NCBI RefSeq assembly: GCF_024323335.1
Contig: NC_066580.1
Span: 261,561,332 to 261,625,331, forward strand
Length of the DNA stretch: 64,000 bases
Origin: Lathyrus oleraceus
Lineage: Eukaryota; Streptophyta; Magnoliopsida; Fabales; Fabaceae
Direction of reading: 5' to 3'
Both the position numbers and the translations under genes were made by a program. Below the pieces are notes generated by a model. That model did not search any database, was not told where the DNA came from, and saw only the letters and a list, made by a program, of their open reading frames with translations. Position 1 is the first letter of the stretch; every line of letters begins with the position of its first letter. Positions 55,109-64,000 of this stretch are shown here, piece after piece.

Positions 55109-58100
55109 ACATTCACAAGATGAGGGATCTCATTACCACCCATAGTCGTAAGAGTCATTACACCATCAGAGAAGGCTCTCTTAACAACATATGCACCTTC
55201 ATAATTAGGAGTCCACTTACCCCTAGAATCAATGTTGAAAGACAAGATCTTTTTGAGCACGAGGTCGCCTTCTTATAAAATACTTTTTTTATTCTTTTTT
55301 GATATAATTGGTCATGATACAAAGTTATCATCCTCTTATCTTCAATCAAATTCAATTGATCATATCTGCTTTGACACCATTCTGCCTCAGACAATTTGGC
55401 TTCCATCAAGACTCACATTGATGGGATCTTAACCTCTACGGGGAGCACAACTTCCATGCTATACACAAGAGAGAAATGGGTTTCCCCTATTGAAGTACGA
55501 ACGAATGTATGATCCCATGCAAAGCAAAAGGGAACATCTCATGCAAATCCTTATATGTCACAACCATTTTCTGGATAATCTTCTTAATATTCTTATTTGT
55601 AACTTCAATAACCCCATTCATCTTAGGTCTGTAAGGAGAAGAGTTATGATGTTCAATCTTGAAGTCGTCACAAAGCTCTTTCATCATCTTATTATTCAAG
55701 TTCGACCCATTATCAGTGATGATCTTACTTGGAACACCATATCGGAAAATAATCCGATTCTTGATAAATCTGACCACAACCTGCTCGGTCATATTAGCAT
55801 AAGATGTTGCTTCAACCCATTTGGTGAAGTAATCAATAGCCACCAGAATGAAACGATGTCTGTTTGATGCTTTAGGTTCAATCATACCAATCATGTCAAT
55901 TCCCCACATAGAGAAATACCATGGGGATGAAATAATATTGAGAAGAGTCAGAGGCACATGAATCTTATCAGCATAAATCTGACACTTATGGAACTTCTTC
56001 ACATATTTACAACAATTAAATTCCATTTTCAGCCAATAGTTACCTACCCTTAACATCTTTTTAGCCATTACATGTCCATTGGCATGAGTACCAAAGCATC
56101 CTTCATGAACTTCTTACATTAACATGTCTGCTTCGTGTCTATCCACATATTTGAGCAAGACCATATCAAAGTTTCTCTTGTACAACACATCATTATTCCG
56201 AAATAAATTGCCAGCCAGACTTCTCAAAGTCTTCTTATCTTTTCTGGATACCCCAAGTGGGTACTCCTGACTTTGAAGGAAACACTTGATATCATGATAC
56301 CAAGGTTTATCATATGTGACTTCTTCTGCTGCAAACACATGAGCAAGCCTATCAAGGCACATAATTATGATCTTAGGCGTGTTATTCCAATGATTTACTT
56401 TATACATAGAAGACAAAGTAGCCAAAGCATTTGCCACCTAATTCTCTTCACGAGGTATATGATGAAACTCAATTTTGTTAAAGAAAGTCAACAACCTCCT
56501 TGCATAATATTTGTAAGGGATCAAACCAATATGACGAGTCTCCCATTCTCCTTTAATCTGATTAACCACCAAGGTTGAATCTCCATATACATTAAGAATC
56601 TTAATTCTCAAATCAATGGCTTCTTCAAGACCCATGATACAAGGTTCATATTCTGCCATGTTGTTCGTGCAATCAAACATCAATCTTGTAGTGAAAGGGA
56701 TATGAGAACCCTAAGGAGTAATGATGACTTCCCCAATTCCATTATCATAAGCATTAACAACTCCATCAAAAACTAAACCCCACCGGGATCTAGGCTCTGG
56801 TCCTTCTTCAGGAAATGGTTCATCATAATCTTTAGCTTTTAAGTACATAACATCTTTCTCAGGGAAGTCAAACCTAGTGGATTGATAATCATCAATTGGC
56901 TGGTGAGCCAGATGATCTGCAAGAATACTTCCTTTAACCGCCTTCTGAGTATGGTACTCAATATAATATTCAGACAATATCATCTGCCAACGAGAAATCC
57001 TCCTAGTCAAAGCATTTTTTCCAAAAAATATACTTGATTAGATCCATTTTGGATATTAACCATGTGGTATGATTGATCATATGCTGGCGTAGATGTTAGG
57101 CAGCCCAGGCTAAAGCACAACAATTCTTCTCAAGCATGGAGTACCGAGACTAACAATCTGTAAACTTCTTGCTCAGATAGTAGATGGCATGCTCCTTTCT
57201 ACCAGTTTCATCTTGTTGTCCAAGTACACAAGCCATGGACTCTTATAACACAGTTAAGTACATGATCAATGGTCTTCCTTCCACTAGAGGAGAAAAGATA
57301 GAAGGTTCAAGCAGATACTCCTTGATGTTGTTAAAAGCTTTATGGCGATCTTTTGTCCAAACACAAGTTAAACCAAGAAAGAAGCCTAAACCAAATATGT
57401 TTTTGTTTTCAGCAAGTTAAACAACTTGACCCCATCTAACAGATTGACCATTCTCCACAACTTGTTGGGAATCTTCCAAAGAAGTCATGGATGCCCCGTT
57501 CTTCTTAACAACATTATCAAAGACAGGAATAGCTTGGAACGGAGTTCCCAAAGCTTCGTCAACATCAATATAAGAGAATGAAGAAAGATGACATACCAAC
57601 ATGGCCTGTTCTCCACTCACAATCACTAACTTTCTGTTTTTCACAAATTTTAACTTCTGATGGAGGGTTGATGTCATTGCCCAAACTTTGTGAATCCATG
57701 GACAACCTAGGAGACAACTATAGGCGGGATGAATGTCCATCACTTGAAACATAATCTAAAATGAGCAGATGCCTATCTTTAACGAGATATCAACTTCTCC
57801 AATCACAATTTTCCTTGAGCCATCGAAGGCTTTCACAACAACCCCACTAAACCTCATCGAAGCACCTTGATAAGAAGGCGTAAACATAGTAGAGTTTACC
57901 ATAACATTCAGAGAAAATCCATTGTCAACCAGCAAATTGGACAAAGCATCTTCTTGGAAATTCATGGAAATGTACAAATCCAAATTATGGCTTGCTTTGG
58001 CAATTCTTCATCACTAAAGCTTAGGTCGTTACACGCAGTAATGTTGGCCAGAATGCCATAGAATTGACCAATTTTTACATCATGATCTACATATGCTTTC

Positions 58101-58136
58101 TCCAAGACCTTCTAAAAAGCTTCTCTGGGAGCTTTC
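55104..58136 (-). pseudogene. Element B pro-pol, upstream segment (RT deleted)
   Basis: Minus-strand pieces, in coding order: a gag-protease linker like A's (KVLEKAYVDHDVKIGQ, 58040-58110), protease (57756-57983, with SNLLVDNGFSLNV where A has DTGSS; 57417-57752, CLLGCPWIHKVWAMTSTL), then a jump to first RNase H (about 57040-57400, KEHAIYYLSKKF), second RNase H (56438-57010) and integrase (about 55158-56437), including WGIDMIGMIEP, IITDNGSNLNN and GVIEVTNKN. RT is missing between protease and RNase H. Stops and frameshifts are frequent. Coding stops at LVNVD at 55104 where A inserted and resumes at 30604. Upstream it is cut at 58136 by LTR D. Confidence 0.85.
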
Positions 58137-58336
58137 TGTCGCATCTTGAGAAATACGATCCCTCGCGATGGTTGCGGAAAAATAGTTCGAACAGTTTCGC
58201 CACCGAACTTTATTTATTCCAATGAAGGAATAAGAAAATATCGATAAAACCTTTAAAAATAGAATGATGGTCGTCACAACCATATTCGGGTTCGGGAGTC
58301 GATTATGCAAGGGGAAGGTATTAGCACCCATCACGT

Positions 58337-58352
58337 CCGTTGTACTCAACGG
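58337..58352 (-). promoter_or_regulatory. LTR-end hairpin of LTR D
   Basis: CCGTTG-AGTA-CAACGG on the minus strand, followed by GGGTGCTAATACCTTCC. Confidence 0.7.
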
Positions 58353-58594
58353 GAACCTTTTAGTTAAATTTGTGATTTGATTGTTAGCTTATGTTGTTTG
58401 TTTCATCGAGTGATAAAACTATTGAAAAGAGATTGATAGAAACCTCAGAAGGGGGAAAAGGGAGTTTCTTATTAGTGTGCTGGCCAAGATCTCGTAATCT
58501 CGTGCCTACGTATCCTCATAGTGCAATAAGGAAATCAAATCATTCGTAATTCAGGGAACTACGGTTGGTTGGTGTTTTTCAGTGAACAAATGTT

Positions 58595-59060
58595 TAAATC
58601 ACATTCTAAAGGCTAAACATTGGCTTGTCTACTCTCGGCGGAGGCTTAAGCATTAGTTTGTTATGCACGATAGAAGTGATTAAACAATGTTCTTTTTTAA
58701 AAGAGTTTCGATCGCACGGGGGCGAGGAAAGAGGTTTGATAAGTTTAATATGTTTTAATGAACAAGTGCTTAGATTGCATTCTAACAATTAAATGTTTGC
58801 TTGCATGCTCGTGGAGGAGACTTAAGCGCTAGTTTGTATACGCATTCGAAAGGATTAAGAAAGTTATTTTGAAAAGAAGTTGATTAATTAAAGTTTGTTA
58901 GGGTTGAACACGTGTCTAGATCGCATTCTAACGGTAAAACATGGCTTGCTTACTCGCGGAGGAGGCTTAAGCACAAGTTTGTACGTGTTAGAAAGGATTA
59001 GAAAAATGTTCTTCATAAAAGAAATTGTTGATCGCACGGGGGCGATAAATTAGGTTGAAG
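58595..59060. repeat. Three imperfect 150-180-bp units in LTR D
   Basis: Units start near 58603, 58781 and 58928 with CATTCTAA text, followed by AAAC(A)TGGCTTG-like and GGAGGCTTAAGC text; two include GATCGCACGGGGGCG. They are diverged, so old. Confidence 0.65.
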
Positions 59061-62000
59061 TTGTGTTGAATGGTTTTAGGAGAATGACGAATGTTTTGTA
59101 AGAATAAGACGTGAGCCTTGGAACCAATTAATCGGGGTATTACCGAAATTCTAGATTCCAACAACACCTTTATCATTTAATGTATTTATGAAGTTGTTGG
59201 ATGGACAATGAACATCCAAAAGATTGTTCAAAAGGTTCCACCAGAATGCTAGATTTCAATGACCCTTATTTTTATTATGTATTTGAATTAAGTGTTTTAG
59301 AAACGAAAGAGTGAATGAAAGCTAACCCAAGATGTGTGTCTCAGAAGCATTCATTCGATGATTCAAGGAATACGAGACCCCAAAAACCTTCTTCTTTCAT
59401 GTTTGTTAAGAAAAGATTTGAATTACACGGAGGAAGTACTTGACATTGGATCACGTACTTGCATTAGTGAAAATGGTTTTGATTTGATGAAGAAATTAAA
59501 TTGGTCTAGTTTGAAAATGATGTGAAGATAATTATGAAATTGTGATAGTGGAATGAAATTGATCAACATCTAATAATCAAAATTAATTGATTGAAATCCA
59601 GTTAAATCAACTAATTAAGTTAATTAAGATTAATTATCAAAATCATTTAATTTAATCAAATAATCCAGTTAATGAAAATTGATTAATCAACATTGTCTAA
59701 TTAAGCAAAGTTTATTTAATTAATTAATTAAATTAAAAGAGAAAGAAATAAGTGACAATGTCGATTTTAATAATGATCGAATTGAATTGGTCAGAATATG
59801 CTCAAACCGATTTGTGCATAATGACAACATGAGTGGAATGTCATATGCAAGAATCATAACGCAGCGAAAATATCATAGCGATGTATCAAGAATTTAGTGG
59901 CATAACGACATCGAGTGGTCGAATTCGAGGATTTAATCTAATTCAAAATGCAATGAAATACAATAGTAGCATCTAATTTATTTACAATATTGCTCTCAAC
60001 ATGTTACAAATATCATATAACGATAAAATATATATAAGAAATTAGTAATTGAAAAACTAACAAAATTATTTATGTTGATCACTTCAGCCATTGGATTGAC
60101 ATATATTTTAAAATAAACTACTAACTTGCATTAAAGCCATTACTACATTGTAACTTATAAAACAACACGTAACTTGTAACATTTTCTACCATAGACAAAA
60201 AACCTCATGTGATGTGTTTGGTTTACCGGGCGAAACAGTCTAGCGTGCATGATTTAGTTACAATGTATATCACAGACCAAAACCAAATAAAGTATGATCA
60301 AAGACTAACGGTAACCACGCATAAATATTTCCCAAAATGAAGAACATCACAAGGTTCACATACCAAATAAAAATTGCAATGTCAACTCGTAGACATAGAT
60401 TAAAACTGACAATAACGAAGAAGGAAACAATCAACAACATAGCTGGATCTAAATGAAATCATACAAACTCATACACTGAAACAACCATCAACATAATATA
60501 ATTATGACAAGTAAATTATTATCGCAATTCCGTTATATTGTTAACGTACATAAAAGGTTTGATTCTATGTTTGTTTGGTATACCTGTGCATAGGAATTCA
60601 ACTGTGCACCAACACGGCGTAACCGAAATCGACACACAGAGTTAACTACAGACTCTACTATGTGTAACCGAATTTTCAAACCAAAATGTCTCCATAATGT
60701 GATGTCTACACTGAATCCAAACACCAAATTACAGCAACAGTGATTAAATGATATTTACATGAATACTAGTTTCTAACAGTTAAGAATATAAGCAAAAATC
60801 TGAAAAAAATACAACTGATTCGAATCGAGAGTATGCCATAACATTGCACTCATCACAATAAACAAGTTTAAAGATAGTTCTACCAACCAAATTAATTTGA
60901 TGTTACTACCGACTTGCTTTATCACTCGAAATCGATCGATGTGGTACACCGTGGGATGGCGTTTGGAGGTTGTGGTAGGAAATGTCTTCGTTTCTTCGTT
61001 TGAAGGGGAATGAATAGATACGTCCGGTGATATCAAGATCTGAAATTGTTGCGCTTATGAAATCGATGAAGGAATCAAGTTGTCAAAAGCTTCATCGTCG
61101 AAATGAAGAGTGGAGCGAGAATGGACGGTGGTGATTCTATTAAGGGTCCGGCGAAACTGATTGGTGAGTGAGAGGGGAACGAATCCGAAGTCAATCTTGA
61201 AGGATGTATGGGTTGAGTTTTGAGAAGTGTTCGGTGATGGTAGATCTGACGAGGAATCACGGCGGAGATGGAGGTTGGAGGTTGTCGTCACGGTAAAGCG
61301 ATTTACGGTGAAGGATAGAGAGGGGATTCCAGTTATGTTCCGATAGTGTTTACATAGTTATTGTTTGGAGGGAGTACGACGGAAGGGAGCTGAAGGGGGT
61401 TTGATGAATATGAAGAGGATGGAACCATCGCTGGAAAATGAGGTTTGTGGAGTGGTATTTGCGGCGGTTGAAAGGAAGAAGAAGGCGACCTTGTGATAAA
61501 GAGGTTTTCCAATTTTTGGAGGAAGAAGAAATGATCTCTCTTCATCCACGTGCAAAGAGAGAATTTTGTTTTTTTCTATCCAAATCCAGTGAGAGCAAGG
61601 TGAGTCAAGGAGTTGTTTTCATCCCCCTGTTGGTGTAAGCCCTAGAGGCCAATACTTTTGGTACTTGTATCAAATTATTTATTAATAATAAAAGGCTTTT
61701 TCTTTATTATGTTTGTTTAATAAAGTCCATAGAATAGCTAGTCCGTTTAATGTATCAAGTGTGACTTAATCATGAGATCCCATTAAACATAAGGACACTA
61801 TTCTTAAAGTATCCATAGTCGAGCTTTGTTGTAAAGTGGGTTAACATTAAAGCATTAAGACTGTTATGTATATAGACTAATGATCACATATCATGGATCA
61901 TGAATAAGGAGTTATCAAGTCTTAAACATAGGTATGAATATTAAGAGTAATATTTGTATTGGATTGACCCGTTATGAGAATACTATATAAAATATTATAC

Positions 62001-62603
62001 AAAATGTCATAAGTTATTCTCATGGTGATAATGGTGTATACCATCCTTCGACAAGAAATCACTATGGACCCTAGATGTAGAGTCGAGTGCCTTATTGCTG
62101 ATCAAATGTTCTCTGTAACTAGATGACTATAAAGACAGTTGATGGCTACTCCAAGAAGCATGCTGAGGGACATGAGTGACCTAGATGGAATTTTCCCATC
62201 CTGCGTAACAGGATAAATGTCTAAGGGCCCAATATTGAATTGGACAAGGATGACACGATCTATGCCTTGTGTTCAATATAGACATAAGGGAAAAAGGGTA
62301 ATTGTACACATAAGTATTATCACAAAAGGATTTGTCAAATCACATGACATTTTTGTGTCTTGGGTAGTAGTGATTTGTTGCTAGATACCGCTCACTATTT
62401 ATTATGTTAAATACGTGATTTAATATAATTACCAATATCACGAGAACCTACAGGGTCACACATAAAACGAAGGATTGATGAGAGATAGAGTAAATAAGGA
62501 ACACCGTAAGGTACGGTGCACTTAAGTGATTTTGGTATATCATAAGATATGGGCCACATACACTTAAATGGGCTTTTTAGCTTACCACCCACACAAGTGG
62601 TTC

Positions 62604-62611
62604 TATAAATA
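62604..62611 (+). promoter_or_regulatory. TATA box of copia LTR
   Basis: TATAAATA in GGTTCTATAAATAGAAACC, about 310 bp before the LTR end and 45 bp before a CT-rich tract. Confidence 0.75.
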
Positions 62612-62649
62612 GAAACCTTGTGCATAAGCATTTGTGCAGTTGAAATTTC

Positions 62650-62675
62650 GTTTCTCTCTCTCTCTCTCTCTCTCT
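62650..62675 (+). repeat. CT microsatellite in copia LTR leader
   Basis: About 12 CT/TC units, in the transcribed part just downstream of the TATA box, where pyrimidine-rich initiator-type tracts are common in plant LTRs. Confidence 0.85.
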
Positions 62676-62916
62676 ATCTCTCACTCAAAGCCTTCATTCG
62701 TAGTAGCTAGCACTGAGATTGAAGTAATCCGTTCGTGTGGACTGAGTAGAGGCGTTGCCACCATTCAACTTTCGTGATCACTCCTTCGATATGCATCAAA
62801 GGTTTCAATCACCACAAGAGGTAATGATTCTATCTCTGATCATACCCATTCGTAAGGATCACAAAAGGAGAAATTTTTCAATTTCCGTTGCATTTTGGAT
62901 CGCTATTCTCCTTCAA

Positions 62917-62930
62917 TGGTATCAAAGCCA
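62917..62930 (+). other. Primer-binding site of copia element E
   Basis: TGGTATCAAAGCCA starts one base after the LTR end; it is one change from TGGTATCAGAGCC, the usual initiator tRNA-Met site in plant copia elements. Confidence 0.85.
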
Positions 62931-64000
62931 CTTACGAAACCATGCATCTGATAGCTGTATTTTTTTTGTATTTTATATATTAATACGATTAAAAGACGGT
63001 ATGAATCAAAGAATAAACGAGTAATTAAATTTGGCATCATGTGTGTACGATTTGGATGATTGATGTTTTCTATGCTTCAGAATCCGACGTTAGTATGGTG
63101 AAGCAACAATACATCGATCGTTCATAGGTTACAAAATTGATATCAATCAAGTTATATATATGATATAAGTAATTCTGATGCAAAATACGGTATATATGAT
63201 ATATTGTTTCTCTTTCGTTCAATCAAACACTTAATGGTTGTTTTCCTTTGAGCGATCAATGGTCATTTGCTTCGGAATCCGACGAAAGTATGGTGAAGCA
63301 ATGATGTGTTGATCAATCACACTGAATTAACAATCAAGGTGTGTTTTACGGTATGATATTGGTGCATTAGGGTTCATGAAGGTACAAGGGTTGTGATGTC
63401 AAAGAGTTATGCGATTAGGATTGTGATTGTGCAAGACTTGTGCTTTAAAGTATCAAGTGTTGATGTGAAAATCGATGAAATTTATTATGGTTTATTTAAT
63501 TAACAGAATTTAAATTAATAATAATAATGTGTTTATTATTATTGTCTTGTGGTGATCGGTTATGGCCTTAGTTTTCCTTTATTTTGTTTTGGGATTCTAA
63601 AATACGACATGCGTGTCGTGTCTCTCTTATAATCTCTTAATGTAACTTCTTTTCTGATCTCACTCCCTCGTATGTAAAACAAGTTTCTTTTATGTAATGT
63701 AATGTTATGAATAAAGAGAAGAATACAATATCAAAGGAGGAAAACCTTGAAGATATTTCTTGGAGAAGCTTAGATCGTTATTAGGTTAGCTTAGGTTATC
63801 TCATTGGCTTGGGAGAACAATTGCGCTAGGGGCCATAACTGTTTCATTTTGTATGTATGTTGATGCATGTGAGAGATGATTTATATGATAAATAAGCCGG
63901 TGAGATCAGAATAATTGAAAATTCCCTTAAATTAAATATTAAGTTTATGCTTTCCAAGTTTTAGCACTCATCAAGACTAGTATCGAATAATGTAGGTTTC
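62931..64000 (+). other. Leader of copia element E
   Basis: AT-rich, no supported gene. Two copies of a block, TGCTTC(A/G)GAATCCGACG to GGTGAAGCA, lie at about 63074-63106 and 63269-63301. Each is bounded by TGCTTC and GAAGCA, which can pair. Candidate splice or packaging elements cannot be judged from the sequence. Confidence 0.6.

Larger units (their letters stand above)
58137..61627 (-). repeat. Large Ogre-like LTR D, 5' part removed by copia insertion
   Basis: On the minus strand it ends in GCGACA at 58137 and interrupts element B protease text. It contains the shared end module: GATACGTAGGCACG at 58501-58515, hairpin at 58337-58352, GGTGCTAATACCTTCCC, AATAAATAAA and GGTGGCGAAACTG. Three imperfect units of 150-180 bp occupy about 58595-59060 (CTTAAGC and GATCGCACGGGGGCG phrases). 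CCACCAGAATGCTAGATTT near 59240 matches the element 1 ATTCTGGTGG motif. The far side ends at 61627 where a Ty1/copia LTR begins, so the LTR start is outside the window. No supported genes. Confidence 0.7.
61628..62915 (+). repeat. 5' LTR of copia element E (1288 bp)
   Basis: Starts TGTTGGTGTAAGCCC and ends TTCTCCTTCA. TATA box at 62604. A CT microsatellite at about 62650-62675 lies just after it. Short frames in it are chance. Confidence 0.85.
61628..64000 (+). mobile_element. Ty1/copia element E (5' LTR and leader; continues beyond window)
   Basis: A 1288-bp LTR is followed by a PBS of the tRNA-Met type and an untranslated leader. The left flank CCCCC (61623-61627) would be the target copy. 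The LTR sequence is one I associate with a common large copia family of Fabeae legumes; the lineage name (SIRE/Maximus or Angela) is not certain. Gag is not reached by 64000. Confidence 0.8.

Noticed and set aside
61055..61555. Serine- and proline-rich minus-strand frames that look like a transit peptide
   Set aside because: They lie in LTR D, overlap in two frames and are not followed by a protein; composition follows the CT-rich leader.
1..64000. CRISPR arrays, bacterial operons, tRNA or rRNA genes
   Set aside because: Nothing supports them. Direct repeats here are LTRs or minisatellites, and the tRNA-like text is primer-binding sites.

Overview
The window is plant nuclear DNA made almost entirely of nested LTR retrotransposons. 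I see no intact host gene. The very large Ogre-type Ty3/gypsy elements (LTRs over 5 kb, an extra ORF before gag, two RNase H domains, tandem repeats in the 3' untranslated region) and the AT-rich setting suggest a large-genome legume, probably of the pea/vetch group. That assignment is inference.

Layout, left to right. (1) 1-12713, plus strand: a non-autonomous Ogre-like element, 'element 1'. Its 5' LTR is cut by the window start. It has a shortened gag-like ORF, no protease or polymerase, a 75-bp alternating tandem repeat and a complete 5.3 kb 3' LTR. The LTR carries a reverse-oriented fragment resembling SEC61 alpha. (2) 12714-20630, minus strand: a decayed Tat-clade Ty3/gypsy element, 'element 2', with gag, protease, RT, two RNase H regions, integrase and a 917-bp 5' LTR. 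Element 1 sits inside its integrase. (3) 20631-21720: unassigned DNA with one exon-like ORF. (4) About 21720-23161, minus: the 3' end of a chromovirus (last part of pol plus LTR) with a 234-bp foldback MITE in the LTR. (5) 23162-26388, plus: the 5' part of another large LTR, 'C', inserted in that pol. (6) 26389-30604 and 55104-58136, minus: an old Ogre, 'B', inserted in C. (7) 30605-55103, plus: a complete Ogre, 'A', of 24,499 bp, inserted in the last codons of B's pol with a perfect 5-bp target duplication (CATCG). (8) 58137-61627, minus: a large LTR, 'D', inserted in B's protease region. (9) 61628-64000, plus: LTR and leader of a Ty1/copia element, 'E', inserted in D. The nest is at least four levels deep: chromovirus, C, B, then A or D, then E in D.

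Element A has LTRs differing by roughly one percent by eye, PBS, ORF1, gag-protease, a predicted frame-preserving intron, RT/RNase H/integrase and a polypurine tract. Its polymerase frame has one in-frame TAG before the RT core. Element 1 has nearly the same PBS and polypurine tract, so it could have been moved in trans by an Ogre-type enzyme set.

The most notable signal is a shared module near the 3' end of the large LTRs of element 1, A, B and D. In order it has a GATACGTAGGC-like motif, a small hairpin whose stem changes between families by compensatory substitutions while the loop stays A(A/G)TA, the motif GGTGYTARTACCTTCCC, usually an AATAAA signal, and a short copy of the primer-binding site inside the LTR. 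This looks like a conserved RNA structure in the transcript ends.
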